A program made the position numbers and the translations under genes. From Orrella dioscoreae (GTDB lineage Bacteria; Pseudomonadota; Gammaproteobacteria; Burkholderiales; Burkholderiaceae_B): a stretch of DNA of 64,000 nucleotides. Shown piece after piece: positions 1-9,709 of this stretch (position 1 is the first letter of the stretch; each line of letters starts with the position of its first letter). Under the pieces are notes generated by a model. It saw only the letters and a list, made by a program, of their open reading frames with translations, was not told the origin of the DNA and made no database searches. The stretch is taken from assembly GCF_900089455.2 (NCBI RefSeq), contig NZ_LT907988.1, positions 4,216,001-4,280,000 of the forward strand, written 5' to 3'.

Positions 1-31
1 GCACGGAAGGGAATGTCGTCGGCGCGTTCAT
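1..31 (-). CDS. 5' end of the gene after narI (partial, truncated by the window edge)
   Basis: An ATG at 31-29 overlaps the narI stop codon (TGA at 30-28) in an ATGA arrangement and opens a frame reading MNAPTTFPSV up to the window edge. The 4-base overlap suggests translational coupling to narI. In related nar operons the gene after narI is often a parvulin-type peptidyl-prolyl isomerase, but ten residues are too few to identify it. Confidence 0.5.
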   Translation of the reverse strand, partial: MNAPTTFPSV

Positions 32-765
32 GCGCGGCCTCCTTCGCGGCGCGCCGGATCCTGGGCGCGGGGCAGGTTCAGGCGCCGCGAACGCACCAGC
101 TGGTAGGGCCGCAACACATACGCCAGCGACGCGAAGCCGCTCCAGACATGCACCAGCCGGCTGAACGGGAACAACAGGAAGATCGTCATGCCCAGCACCA
201 TGTGCACCTTGAAAGGCCAGTCGATGGCGATCAAGGCACTGGCGTCGGGGCGGAACGTGACCAGGTGCTGGGCCCAGTCAGCCAGGATCAGCATCGCGCT
301 GGCGTCGGCGCGGTGCGCATACGAGAACGGCAGCGTGACGAGTCCGAGCACCAGCTGGATCCACAGGATGATCAGGATGGCCAGGTCGGTCTTGTGGCTG
401 GTGAGCCGGATGCGCGGGTCGAACATGCGGCGGTGCAGCAGCATCGTCAGTCCGACGAAGCACACCAGGCCCGCCACGCCGCCGGACACGATGGCCAGCA
501 TCTGCTTCTGCGGCGCAGTGATCAGCCACTCATAGAAGATGTGGGGCGTCAGCAGCCCGACGGTATGCCCCACGAACAGGAACAGGATGCCGATGTGGAA
601 GAGGTTGCTGCCCCAGCGCAGCTGGCGCGCGCGCAGCATCTGCGAGGAATCGCTTTTCCAGGTGTACTGGTCGCGGTCGAAGCGCGCCAGGCTGCCCATC
701 AGGAACACCGCGAGACAGATGTACGGATAGACGTTGAACAGGAAGTTGTGCAGGATGATCGGCAT
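28..765 (-). CDS. narI: Respiratory nitrate reductase gamma subunit NarI (cytochrome b)
   Basis: This 245-residue integral membrane protein oxidises quinol at the inner membrane and passes electrons through two b haems to NarH and NarG. About five hydrophobic spans are visible. Histidines at about 57 and 67 (FHIG and VGHTVG) and two near the C-terminus (KVHMVLG, RLVHVWSG) match the haem ligands of the family. Length is normal (E. coli NarI is 225 residues), with a short basic C-terminal tail. It is the last complete gene of the nar operon in the window; narJ ends 15 bases upstream. Confidence 0.97.
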   Translation of the reverse strand: MPIILHNFLFNVYPYICLAVFLMGSLARFDRDQYTWKSDSSQMLRARQLRWGSNLFHIGILFLFVGHTVGLLTPHIFYEWLITAPQKQMLAIVSGGVAGLVCFVGLTMLLHRRMFDPRIRLTSHKTDLAILIILWIQLVLGLVTLPFSYAHRADASAMLILADWAQHLVTFRPDASALIAIDWPFKVHMVLGMTIFLLFPFSRLVHVWSGFASLAYVLRPYQLVRSRRLNLPRAQDPARREGGRA

Positions 766-780
766 GGCAATCTCCTTGGA

Positions 781-1464
781 TCAGGCCGCCGCGCCGGGCG
801 GGCGGCGCAGGATGTGGACGGGCTGGGCCGCAGCGGGTGAACCCGGCTTGGGCGAGGCCTGCCCCTGGGTGCTGCAGCCGCCGAAAACGGGAGGCTCCTG
901 CCAGGTGTCGTCCAGCGGCGCATCCTCCTGCACCGAGGAGGGCTGCGAGGATTCTCCGGAAAGATCCAGGACGGCGGCAATCACGCAGGCATAGTCGCTG
1001 CCGCGCTTCTGCAGCGCCCCCAGGATGGCCCGCAGGATATGCGCGAACTCGCCGATGAAGGCGCGCGCTTCGCGGGTGGGCTGCGTCGAGGCGTACTCCA
1101 GCAGGACCGTCAGGTGATCGGGCAACTCGGCCGGGTCCAGCAGCAGCCCCGCCTGTTCATAGGTTTTCACCAGGTCGATCATGGCGGGGCCGCGATCGCG
1201 CGAGTCTCCATGCACGTGCTCGAACAGGTGCAGCGCCGTGCCGCGCCCGCGGTCGAACAGGTCGACATAGGCGGCCTCGGCATCCATGCCCTCGGCCAGC
1301 AGGCGGTCCATCAACGCATCCAGCTCGCTGCGGCGTATCGTGCCGATGGCCTGCTCGGCGTTCAGCGCCGCGTGGATATCGGTCAGGTGGCCGCGCATCG
1401 CGGCATCGGGGTAGCGCAGCAGGTGGGCCAGCGCGCGCAAGGTAAAGGCAATGCGATAGGTCAT
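781..1464 (-). CDS. narJ: Nitrate reductase molybdenum cofactor assembly chaperone NarJ
   Basis: This 227-residue cytoplasmic chaperone binds immature NarG for insertion of the molybdenum cofactor and membrane docking. It is not part of the final enzyme. The N-terminal two thirds is the helical NarJ/TorD-type fold, with the family segment YVDLFDRGRGTALHLFEHVHGDSRDRG. The C-terminal 50 or so residues are a low-complexity Pro/Ala/Gly/Gln tail. It starts 10 bases after the narH stop, within the same operon. Confidence 0.95.
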   Translation of the reverse strand: MTYRIAFTLRALAHLLRYPDAAMRGHLTDIHAALNAEQAIGTIRRSELDALMDRLLAEGMDAEAAYVDLFDRGRGTALHLFEHVHGDSRDRGPAMIDLVKTYEQAGLLLDPAELPDHLTVLLEYASTQPTREARAFIGEFAHILRAILGALQKRGSDYACVIAAVLDLSGESSQPSSVQEDAPLDDTWQEPPVFGGCSTQGQASPKPGSPAAAQPVHILRRPPGAAA

Positions 1465-1474
1465 GGCGTCTCTC

Positions 1475-2998
1475 CTACAGGTCCACCTGGATGGGAATGG
1501 TCCGCTTCTTCTCGCTGCCGAAGAGGCTGGTCTCGGTCACGCCCTCGCTGCAACCGTTGCCGAAAGAGAAACCGCAACCGCCATGCAGGTTGAAGGCGTT
1601 CTCGGCATACTCGCGGTGCGCGGTCGGGATCACGAAGCGGTCTTCATAATTGGCGATCGCCATGATGTGGTACATGTCCTCGACCTGCGCGGCCGACAGG
1701 CCGACCTGGTCGATCGCCGCCACGTTGGGCGCGCCTTCGACGTGCTTGCCGCGCTGGTAGGCGCGCATCGCCAGCATGCGCTCCAGCGCCCGGACCACGG
1801 GCACGGTATCGCCGGCCGTCAGCAGGTTGGCCAGGTACTTCACCGGGATGCGCAACTGCTTCACGTCGGGCAGTTCCCCGTTCACGCCCAGGTGCCCGGC
1901 ATTGCCGGCCGAGGTGATGGGCGAAAGCGGCGGCACGTACCAGACCATCGGCATGGTGCGGTATTCGGGGTGCAGCGGCAGCGCCACGCGCCAGTCCACG
2001 GCCATCTTGTAGACCGGGCTGTTGCGGGCAGCCTCCAGCCAGCTGTCCGGCACGCCATCGCGACGCGCCTGGGCGATCACCGCGGGGTCATGCGGATCGA
2101 GGAACACGCCAAGCTGCGCCTCGTACAGGTCGCGGTCCTTTTCGACGCTGGCGGCGGCCTCGATGCGGTCGGCGTCATACAGCAGCACGCCCAGGTAGCG
2201 GATACGGCCCACGCAGGTCTCGGAGCACACGGTAGGCTGGCCGGCCTCGATGCGGGGATAGCAGAAGATGCACTTCTCGGCCTTGCCGCTCTTCCAGTTG
2301 TAGTAGATCTTCTTGTAGGGACAGCCCGACACGCACATGCGCCAGCCGCGGCACTTGTCCTGGTCGATCAGCACGATGCCGTCTTCCTCGCGCTTGTAGA
2401 TCGAGCCCGAGGGGCAGCTCGCCACGCAGGCCGGGTTCAGGCAATGCTCGCACAGGCGAGGCAGGTACATCATGAAGGTGTTCTCGAACTGCCCGTAGAT
2501 GTCCTTCTGCACGTCCTCGAAATTGCTGTCCTTCGAGCGCTTGCTGAATTCCCCGCCCAGGATCTCCTCCCAGTTGGGCCCCCACTCGATGCGCTCCATG
2601 CGCTGCCCGGTGATCAGGCTGCGCGGGCGCGCGGTCGGCGCGGCCTTCATCTCGCGCGCCGTGTGCAGGTGTTCGTAGTCGAAGGTGAACGGCTCGTAGT
2701 AGTCGTCGATCTCCGGCATGTTCGGGTTGGCGAAGATCTTCATCAGCAGCTGCCACTTGCCGCCCTGGCGCGGCACGATGCTGCCGTCGGGCTTGCGCGT
2801 CCAGCCGCCGTTCCACTTGTCCTGGTTCTCCCATTCCTTGGGATATCCGATGCCGGGCTTGCTTTCGACGTTGTTGAACCACGCGTACTCCACGCCCGGG
2901 CGGCTGGTCCAGACGTTCTTGCACGTCACGCTACAGGTGTGGCAACCGATGCACTTGTCCAGGTTCAGGACCATGCCGATCTGCGCTCTTACTCTCAT
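1475..2998 (-). CDS. narH: Respiratory nitrate reductase beta subunit NarH (iron-sulfur)
   Basis: NarH is the 507-residue electron-transfer subunit on the cytoplasmic face, relaying electrons from NarI haems to NarG. Four cysteine clusters are visible: CIGCHTCSVTC near the N-terminus, CEHCLNPACVASCP, CRGWRMCVSGCP and a CIFC motif further on. The tryptophan replacing a cysteine in CRGWRMC is the NarH hallmark that gives one [3Fe-4S] centre in place of a fourth [4Fe-4S]. Length matches the family (about 510). The ATG at 2998 follows the narG stop by 24 bases. Confidence 0.98.
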   Translation of the reverse strand: MRVRAQIGMVLNLDKCIGCHTCSVTCKNVWTSRPGVEYAWFNNVESKPGIGYPKEWENQDKWNGGWTRKPDGSIVPRQGGKWQLLMKIFANPNMPEIDDYYEPFTFDYEHLHTAREMKAAPTARPRSLITGQRMERIEWGPNWEEILGGEFSKRSKDSNFEDVQKDIYGQFENTFMMYLPRLCEHCLNPACVASCPSGSIYKREEDGIVLIDQDKCRGWRMCVSGCPYKKIYYNWKSGKAEKCIFCYPRIEAGQPTVCSETCVGRIRYLGVLLYDADRIEAAASVEKDRDLYEAQLGVFLDPHDPAVIAQARRDGVPDSWLEAARNSPVYKMAVDWRVALPLHPEYRTMPMVWYVPPLSPITSAGNAGHLGVNGELPDVKQLRIPVKYLANLLTAGDTVPVVRALERMLAMRAYQRGKHVEGAPNVAAIDQVGLSAAQVEDMYHIMAIANYEDRFVIPTAHREYAENAFNLHGGCGFSFGNGCSEGVTETSLFGSEKKRTIPIQVDL

Positions 2999-3022
2999 GG
3001 TGTGCTCCTTGTGGCGCCCGCG

Positions 3023-6000
3023 TCAGGGGTTCTCGCCCTGTGATTGGAAGACCGGGGCCAGATGATCCCCGCGTGGCGTGTCCAGCCAATCGACCTTCGC
3101 CATCTTGCGCACCACCACGAATTCATCGCGGTTCGTGCCGATCGTGCCGTAGTAGTTGAACCCGTAGCTGTACTGCGCATACCCGCCGATCATGTGCGTC
3201 GGCTTGAGCACGATGCGCGTCACCGAGTTGTGGATGCCGCCGCGCACGCCGGTGATTTCGCTGCCCGGTGTGTTGATGATCTTTTCCTGCGCGTGATACA
3301 TCATCACCATGCCGGGCTTCACCCGCTGGCTGACCACCGCGCGCACGGCGACGGCGCCGTTCAGGTTGAACATCTCCATCCAGTCGTTGTCCTCGATGCC
3401 GGCGCGCCGCGCGTCCTCCTCGCTGATCCAGGCCACCGGGCCGCCCCGGTTCAAGGTCAGCATCAGCAGGTTGTCGGTGTACGTGCTGTGGATGCCCCAC
3501 TTCTGGTGCGGCGTGATGAAGTTCAGCTGGATCTCGGGATGACCGTTGGGCTTGATGCCCTGCATGCCCGCGGTCGCCTTCATGTCCACCGGCGGCCGGT
3601 AGCTGCTGAAGCCTTCGCCGAAGGCGATCATCCAGGGATGGTCCTGGTAGAACTGCTGCCGTCCGGTCAGCGTGCGCCAAGGAATCAGCTCGTGCACGTT
3701 GGTGTAGCCCGCGTTGTAGCTGACGGTCTCGCTCTCGATGCCGCTCCAGGTCGGCGAACTGATGATCTTGCGCGGCTGCGCCTGGATGTCGCGATAGCGG
3801 ATCTTCTCGTCCTCGCGATACAGCGCCAGGTGCTTGTGGTCCCGCCCGGTGATCGACGACAGCGCCTCCCAGGCCTTCACCGCGACGTGACCGTTGGTCT
3901 CGGGCGCCAGCAGCAGGATCGTCTCGCAGGCGTCGATGTCGCTCACGATGCGCGGGCGTCCCTCGGACACGCCCGGCTCGCGCACCACGCCATTCAACTG
4001 GCCCAGTTGCTCGACCTCGGTGCCGGTCTTCCAGCCGATGCCCTTGCCGCCATTGCCCAGCTTGTCCATCAGCGGGCCCAGCGCGGTGAACTGCTTGTAC
4101 AGGTTGGGATAGTCGCGCGTGACCACGGTGACCTGCGGCGCGGTCTTGCCCGGGACCAGTTCGCACTGGCCCTTCTTCCATTCGGACACGCCGTCGGGCT
4201 GGGCCAGTTCCTGCGGCGTGTCGTGCATCAGCGGCGTCAGCACCACGTCGCGCTCCACGCCCAGATGGCCCACGCAGACCTCGCTGAAGGCCTTGGCGAA
4301 GCCCTTGTATATCTCCCAGTCGCTGCGCGACTCCCATACCGGGTCCACCGCCGCCGACAGCGGGTGGATGAAGGGGTGCATGTCGCTGGTGTTGAGATCG
4401 TTCTTCTCGTACCAGCTGGCCGTGGGCAGGACGACGTCCGAGTAGAGGCAGGTGGTGCTCATGCGGAAATCCAGCGTCACCAGCAGGTCCAGCTTGCCTT
4501 GCGGCGCCTCGGCGTGCCAGACCACCTCGGCCGGCTTGGCATCGTCGTGCCCCAGGTCCTTGCCCTGCACGCCGTTCTCGGTGCCAAGCAGGTGCTTGCA
4601 GAAATACTCGTGCCCCTTGCCGCTGGAACCCAGCAGGTTGCTGCGCCACACGAACAGGTTGCGAGGCCAGTTCTCGGGCGCGTCCGGGTCTTCGCAGCTC
4701 ATGCTCAGCCGCCCGTCCGTCAGGGCCTGGGCGACGTAGTCGCGCGGGCTCACCCCCTCGGCCTCGGCTTGCGCGGCCAGCCCGAGCGGATTGGCCTTGA
4801 GTTGCGGCGCGCTGGGCAGCCAGCCCATGCGTTCGGCCCGCACGTTGTAGTCGATCATGCTGCCGCCGAACTGCGCACGGTCGGCCAGCGGGCTCACGAT
4901 CTCGGACATGTCCAGCTTTTCGTAGCGCCACTGGTCCGTGTGGGCATAGAAGAAGCTGGTGCTGTTCTGCTGGCGCGGCGGACGCGACCAGTCCAGCGCG
5001 AAGGCCAGGGCGGTCCAGCCGGTCTGGGGCCGCAGCTTCTCCTGTCCCACGTAATGCGACCAGCCACCACCGCTTTGCCCGATGCAGCCGCACAGCATCA
5101 GCAGGTTGATGACGCCGCGATAGTTCATGTCGCAGTGATACCAGTGGTTCATGGCTGCGCCGATGATCACCATGGACTTGCCGCGGGTCTTGTCCGCGTT
5201 GGCCGCGAACTCGCGGGCCACCGTCACGATCTGCTGGCGCGGCACCCCGGTGATCTGCTCGGCCCATGCCGGCGTATAGGGCGCGTTGTCGTCGTAGCTG
5301 GCCGCGCCGCTGCCCAGGCCCCGGTCGATGCCGTATTGCGCCGCCTGCAAGTCGAACACCGTGGCCACCAGCGCCGTGCCGCCATTGCCCAGCGCCAGCC
5401 GGCATGCCGGCACGCGGGCGGCATTCACGTCGCTGCCCTGCGCATTGGCCGGGAAGTTCGGCGTCTCGATGCCGCCGAAGTAGGGAAAGCCGACAGCCAC
5501 GATCTCGTGGTCGCCCGCCTCGCCTTCCAGCAGGGACAGCCGCAACGTCACCGCCGCGCCCTCGCGCGCGTCCTTGCTCTCCAGGTTCCACCTGGCCGCG
5601 TCCTCGCGGCCCTCGGCGCCCCAGCGGAAACCGATGGATCCCTGCGGCAGCACCACGCGCCCCGTGGCGTCCAGCGCCAGGGTCTTCCATTCCGGGTTGT
5701 TGGCCTGGCCCAGCTTGCCGTCCAGGTCATTGGCGCGCAGATAGCGGTCGGGGACCTGCACGACGCTGCCGTCGGCCAGCGTCTTTTCCTTCAGCAGCAC
5801 CAGCATCGGCAGGTCGGTATAGCGGCGCGCATAGTCGTCGAAATACGCGCTGCGGCGGTCGAAATAGAACTCCTTGAAGGCCACGTGCCCCATCGCCATG
5901 GCCAGGGCGGCGTCCGTGCCCTGCTTGGGATGCAGCCAGATGTCCGCCAGTTTGGCCACCTCGCTGTAGTCGGGCGTCACCGCCACGGTCTTCGCGCCCT

Positions 6001-6820
6001 TGTAGCGGACCTCGGTGAAAAAATGCGCGTCCGGCGTGCGCGTCTGCGGCACGTTCGAACCCCAGGCGATGATGTAGTGGCTGTTGTACCAGTCGGCCGA
6101 CTCCGGCACGTCGGTCTGTTCGCCCCATACCTGCGGGCTGGCCGGCGGCAGGTCGCAATACCAATCGTAAAAACTCATGCAGACGCCGCCCAACAGGCTC
6201 AGGTAGCGGCTGCCCGCCGCATAGCTCACCATGCTCATCGCGGGAATCGGCGAGAAACCGATGATGCGGTCGGGGCCGTGCTGCTTGATGGTGTAGACGT
6301 TGGCGGCCGCGATCAGCTGGTTCACTTCGTCCCACGTGCTGCGCACGAAGCCGCCCATGCCGCGGACCTGCTGGTAATCGCGCCGGGCGGCGTCATCCTG
6401 GACGATCAGCGCCCACGCATCCACCGGCGACCTGGCCACCTTCAGCGCCACGCGCCAGCGCTCCAGCAGGCGGCCACGCACCATGGGGTACTTCACGCGG
6501 TTGGCGCTGTACAGATACCAGGAATAGCTGGCGCCGCGCGCGCAACCCCGGGGCTCGTGGTTGGGCATGTCCCAACGCGTACGGGGGTAATCGGTCTGTT
6601 GCGTCTCCCAGGTGACGATGCCGCCCTTCACGTAGATCTTCCACGAACAGGAACCCGTGCAGTTCACGCCATGCGTGCTGCGCACGATCTTGTCGTGGGC
6701 CCAGCGTTCACGGTAGGCGTCTTCCCAGGTGCGGTCTTCGCCGGTGGTCCGGCCATGCTTGCCCGAGAAGGACTCCTTGGGCAGGCGGAAATGGGTCAGT
6801 CGATCGAGGAAATGGCTCAT
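3023..6820 (-). CDS. narG: Respiratory nitrate reductase alpha subunit NarG (molybdenum catalytic)
   Basis: NarG is the 1265-residue catalytic subunit that reduces nitrate to nitrite at a bis-molybdopterin guanine dinucleotide centre. The N-terminal HGVNCTGSCSW motif supplies the histidine and cysteine ligands of the FS0 iron-sulfur cluster, and the whole length aligns with NarG (E. coli 1247 residues). I chose the ATG at 6820 (MSHFLDRLTHF) because the product then begins like other NarG proteins and a GAGAG sequence precedes it. The open frame continues 19 codons upstream, but that start would run into narK2. Confidence 0.98.
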   Translation of the reverse strand: MSHFLDRLTHFRLPKESFSGKHGRTTGEDRTWEDAYRERWAHDKIVRSTHGVNCTGSCSWKIYVKGGIVTWETQQTDYPRTRWDMPNHEPRGCARGASYSWYLYSANRVKYPMVRGRLLERWRVALKVARSPVDAWALIVQDDAARRDYQQVRGMGGFVRSTWDEVNQLIAAANVYTIKQHGPDRIIGFSPIPAMSMVSYAAGSRYLSLLGGVCMSFYDWYCDLPPASPQVWGEQTDVPESADWYNSHYIIAWGSNVPQTRTPDAHFFTEVRYKGAKTVAVTPDYSEVAKLADIWLHPKQGTDAALAMAMGHVAFKEFYFDRRSAYFDDYARRYTDLPMLVLLKEKTLADGSVVQVPDRYLRANDLDGKLGQANNPEWKTLALDATGRVVLPQGSIGFRWGAEGREDAARWNLESKDAREGAAVTLRLSLLEGEAGDHEIVAVGFPYFGGIETPNFPANAQGSDVNAARVPACRLALGNGGTALVATVFDLQAAQYGIDRGLGSGAASYDDNAPYTPAWAEQITGVPRQQIVTVAREFAANADKTRGKSMVIIGAAMNHWYHCDMNYRGVINLLMLCGCIGQSGGGWSHYVGQEKLRPQTGWTALAFALDWSRPPRQQNSTSFFYAHTDQWRYEKLDMSEIVSPLADRAQFGGSMIDYNVRAERMGWLPSAPQLKANPLGLAAQAEAEGVSPRDYVAQALTDGRLSMSCEDPDAPENWPRNLFVWRSNLLGSSGKGHEYFCKHLLGTENGVQGKDLGHDDAKPAEVVWHAEAPQGKLDLLVTLDFRMSTTCLYSDVVLPTASWYEKNDLNTSDMHPFIHPLSAAVDPVWESRSDWEIYKGFAKAFSEVCVGHLGVERDVVLTPLMHDTPQELAQPDGVSEWKKGQCELVPGKTAPQVTVVTRDYPNLYKQFTALGPLMDKLGNGGKGIGWKTGTEVEQLGQLNGVVREPGVSEGRPRIVSDIDACETILLLAPETNGHVAVKAWEALSSITGRDHKHLALYREDEKIRYRDIQAQPRKIISSPTWSGIESETVSYNAGYTNVHELIPWRTLTGRQQFYQDHPWMIAFGEGFSSYRPPVDMKATAGMQGIKPNGHPEIQLNFITPHQKWGIHSTYTDNLLMLTLNRGGPVAWISEEDARRAGIEDNDWMEMFNLNGAVAVRAVVSQRVKPGMVMMYHAQEKIINTPGSEITGVRGGIHNSVTRIVLKPTHMIGGYAQYSYGFNYYGTIGTNRDEFVVVRKMAKVDWLDTPRGDHLAPVFQSQGENP

Positions 6821-6845
6821 GGCTCTCGTCTTTTCTCGTGGAATG

Positions 6846-8273
6846 TCAGCAGGGCATGCCGGCGTCGCGGCGGGCATAGCACCACCACGTCAACCCGACG
6901 CACAGGAGGTAGAAGGCCGAGAAGATCCACAGCGCCGCCTCGGGCCCGCCTGTCAGCGCAATCGCGCTGCCGTAGCTCTTGGGGATGAAGAAACCGCCGT
7001 AGGCGCCAAAGGCGCCGGCAAAGCCCACCGCGGCCGCCCCGAGCAGGTTGCCTTCCTTGACCGCGGCGGCCTGCGCGGCCTCGCCGGGTCCGGCACGGCG
7101 CCGGGCCAGCGTGTTGAAGATGACCGGAATCATCCGGAAGGTCGATCCGTTACCGATGCCCGTGGTCACGAACAACACCAGGAACATCAGGAAGAACCCC
7201 GTGAAACTGCCCGCTTCGGGTCCCAGCGGCAGCGCCCACGTGCCGACGCCCTTGGGCAGGAACACCAGCACGCCCACCACCGCGGCGGCCATCGCAAGAA
7301 AGTTCCACATCGTGACCACCCCGCCGCCCAGCTTGTCGGACAGCCAGCCGCCGAAAGGCCGCGCCAGCGCGCCCACCAGGGGTCCCAGCCAGGCGTAGGC
7401 CAGCGGGTCCACCTGCGGGAACTGGCTCTTGATCAGCAGGGGAAAGCCCGCCGCAAAACCGATGAAGGAGCCGAAGGTGCCGAGATACAACAGGCACATC
7501 AGCCAGTTGTGCGGCTGCGTGAAGATCGCGGCCTGGTCGCTCATCGACGCTTTCGCATCGGCCAGGTCATTCATGGCGAACCAGGCCACCACCGACACCA
7601 GCGCGATCCACGGCACCCAGATGAAGGCGGCGTTCTGCATCCAGACAGGGACGTTCTGTCCGGCGCGCAAGGCCATCTGGGGCTCGCCGCCGAAGAGGCC
7701 CAGGACGCCCACGGTGATCACCAGCGGGCTCAGGAACTGCACCACCGACACGCCCAGGTTGCCCAGGCCCGCATTCACGCCCAGCGCCGACCCCTTGCGC
7801 GCCTGCGGGAAAAAGTAGCTGATGTTCGCCATGCTGGAGCTGAAGTTGCCGCCGCCCAGGCCGCACAGCAACGCCAGCACCAGCATCGTCGGATACGGCG
7901 TGTCCGGGTCCTGCACGGCGAAGCCGATGCCCAGCGCCGGGATCAGCAGGGTCGCGGTCGAGATCGCGGTCCAGCGCCGGCCGCCGAAGATCGGCACCAT
8001 GAAGGAATAGAAGATGCGCAACGTCGCGCCGCTCAGGGCGGGCGCGGCCGCCAGCCAGAACAGCTGGTTCGTCGAGTACCGGAAGCCCAGCGAGGGCAAG
8101 CTGACCGCGACCACGCTCCATACCTGCCAGACGGCGAAGGCGAGAAACAGGGCGGGCACCGATATCCACAGGTTGAGCTTGGCGATGGCCTCGCCCTCGC
8201 GCTCCCAGAAAGCCTTGTCCTCCGGGGTCCATATCTTGAGCGTACGGCCCGGCCGCGCGTGCGAGGAGATCAT
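6846..8273 (-). CDS. narK2: MFS nitrate/nitrite transporter, NarK2 type
   Basis: This 475-residue major facilitator has 12 or more predicted membrane spans. Both nitrate signature segments are present: one around GGGNFSSSMANISYFFP and the other around TTGIGNGSTFRMIP. It is longer at the N-terminus than narK1 and resembles the NarK2-type antiporters that exchange nitrate for nitrite. Its ATG overlaps the narK1 stop by four bases (ATGA), and narG starts 25 bases after its stop, so the two transporters and the reductase form one transcription unit. The split into NarK1 (nitrate/proton) and NarK2 (nitrate/nitrite) roles is inferred from other bacteria. Confidence 0.94.
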   Translation of the reverse strand: MISSHARPGRTLKIWTPEDKAFWEREGEAIAKLNLWISVPALFLAFAVWQVWSVVAVSLPSLGFRYSTNQLFWLAAAPALSGATLRIFYSFMVPIFGGRRWTAISTATLLIPALGIGFAVQDPDTPYPTMLVLALLCGLGGGNFSSSMANISYFFPQARKGSALGVNAGLGNLGVSVVQFLSPLVITVGVLGLFGGEPQMALRAGQNVPVWMQNAAFIWVPWIALVSVVAWFAMNDLADAKASMSDQAAIFTQPHNWLMCLLYLGTFGSFIGFAAGFPLLIKSQFPQVDPLAYAWLGPLVGALARPFGGWLSDKLGGGVVTMWNFLAMAAAVVGVLVFLPKGVGTWALPLGPEAGSFTGFFLMFLVLFVTTGIGNGSTFRMIPVIFNTLARRRAGPGEAAQAAAVKEGNLLGAAAVGFAGAFGAYGGFFIPKSYGSAIALTGGPEAALWIFSAFYLLCVGLTWWCYARRDAGMPC

Positions 8274-9556
8274 GATCGCTCCAGTTCAGAAGCCTTATGC
8301 GCCGGCGCGGCGCCCATCACGTCGGTGCGGCGCACCTCGGTCCAGTACATCCAGATCAGCGACACCCACACCACGCCGTACAGCAGCATGAAGGCGCTGG
8401 CGCGCACGCCCGTCAGGTCGAGCAGCAGGCCGAACAGGATCGGCAGCACGAAGCCCCCCAGGCCGCCGGCCAGGCCGACGATGCCGCTGATGGCGCCGAT
8501 GTTCTGGGGATATTCGTCGCTGATGTACTTGAAGACGCTGGCCTTGCCGAAAGCGAAGGCCACGCCCAGCAGGCCCATCAAGGCGGTGAACACATAGACG
8601 TTCAGTCCCAGGTGGAAGGCGCGCACGCCGTCGACGGTGGCAATGCGGAATTCGGTCTGCGGATAGCTCAGCAGGAAGAGACAGATCCAGCTCACCCACA
8701 TGACCCACCAGGTGACGCGGTGCGCGCCATAGCGGTCCGACAAGGCACCGCCGATCGCGCGCAGCACGCCGCCCGGCAGCGAGAAACAGGCCGCCAGCAG
8801 CGCGGCGCTCTGGATGCTCAGGCCGTATTCGCCCACGTAGTACTGCACCATCCACAATGCCAGCGCCACATAGCCGCCGAAGACGATGCTGTAGTACTGG
8901 CAATACTTGAGCACGCGCGGGTCCTTGAGCGCCTTCAGCTGGTCGCTGAAGCGCACCGTGCTGGGCACGAGGTGCCGGGGGTCATGCGCGCTGAAGAGCC
9001 AGAACAGCACGACGGTGCCCGCCATGATCGCCGCGTAGACTTGCGGCACGAGGGTCCAGCCGCCGACCACGAGCAGCGCGGGCGCCAGGAACTTGTTGAC
9101 GGCCGAGCCGGCATTGCCCGCGCCGTAGACGCCCATGGCCATGCCCTGGCGCTGCTTCGGGAACCAGCGCGCGACATAGGGAGTACCGACCGAGAAAGTG
9201 CCGCCCGCCAACCCCACGAAGAGGCCGATCACCAGGAATTGCCAATACTGGGTGGCATGGGCCATCAGCCAGATGGCCGGCACCGTCGACGCCATCAGCA
9301 CCGCCATCACGATGCGCCCGCCGTAGCGGTCGGTCCAGATGCCCAGCGGCACGCGCACGAGCGACCCGGTCAGGACAGGCATCGCGGTCAACAGCCCGAA
9401 TTGCGTGGCGCTCAGGTCCAGCGACTGCTGCAAGGGAATGCCGATGACCCCGAACATCATCCACACCATGAAGCACACGGTGAAGGCCAACGTGCTGACG
9501 GCCAGCACTCGCCAGCTCTGGCGCGATACAGCAGGAATGTCGGACGAGGGAGTCAT
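8270..9556 (-). CDS. narK1: MFS nitrate transporter, NarK1 type
   Basis: This 428-residue major facilitator is the first gene of the nar operon. It has the nitrate-transporter segment around LAGGTFSVGTPYVARWFP and a second one around GIVGLAGGLGGFVLP. In nar operons with paired transporters the type I protein is usually a nitrate/proton symporter that starts anaerobic nitrate uptake. It overlaps narK2 by four bases. I found no convincing FNR box (TTGAT-N4-ATCAA) in the roughly 150 bases upstream, so the oxygen control expected for this operon is not visible here. Confidence 0.93.
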   Translation of the reverse strand: MTPSSDIPAVSRQSWRVLAVSTLAFTVCFMVWMMFGVIGIPLQQSLDLSATQFGLLTAMPVLTGSLVRVPLGIWTDRYGGRIVMAVLMASTVPAIWLMAHATQYWQFLVIGLFVGLAGGTFSVGTPYVARWFPKQRQGMAMGVYGAGNAGSAVNKFLAPALLVVGGWTLVPQVYAAIMAGTVVLFWLFSAHDPRHLVPSTVRFSDQLKALKDPRVLKYCQYYSIVFGGYVALALWMVQYYVGEYGLSIQSAALLAACFSLPGGVLRAIGGALSDRYGAHRVTWWVMWVSWICLFLLSYPQTEFRIATVDGVRAFHLGLNVYVFTALMGLLGVAFAFGKASVFKYISDEYPQNIGAISGIVGLAGGLGGFVLPILFGLLLDLTGVRASAFMLLYGVVWVSLIWMYWTEVRRTDVMGAAPAHKASELERS

Positions 9557-9689
9557 GGTGGCGGCCTGGGTGCAATGTCACACCAGCACTGTCGCTCACC
9601 CGCGGCATCGCGACCATCCCTCGCTTGACCCGGCCGGGCCGCGCAGAAGGACTATGCCGGGGCGCCCGGCAGCAGCCGAAAGGACTACA

Positions 9690-9698
9690 CCCCCCCCC
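9690..9698. repeat. Nine-base poly-C tract upstream of narK1
   Basis: Nine consecutive C residues lie in the gap between the cupin stop and narK1, about 134-142 bases upstream of the narK1 ATG. Poly-C tracts of this kind cause promoter phase variation in Bordetella fimbrial genes. Here the distance to any core promoter is unknown, so an effect is speculative. Confidence 0.6.
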
Positions 9699-9709
9699 GC
9701 CGGGGCGGC

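Noticed and set aside
1463-3043. A 526-codon plus-strand frame opposite narH
   Set aside because: Composition is that of a shadow frame, and NarH cysteine clusters prove the minus strand.
3044-6988. A 1314-codon open frame on the plus strand opposite narG
   Set aside because: It mirrors narG in the antisense frame, is rich in His, Arg and Ala as GC-rich shadows are, and shows no protein family. narG is unquestionable.
9557-9709. FNR/ANR box for the nar operon
   Set aside because: Only a single half-site (GTCAA) was found and no TTGAT-N4-ATCAA, so I do not report an operator.
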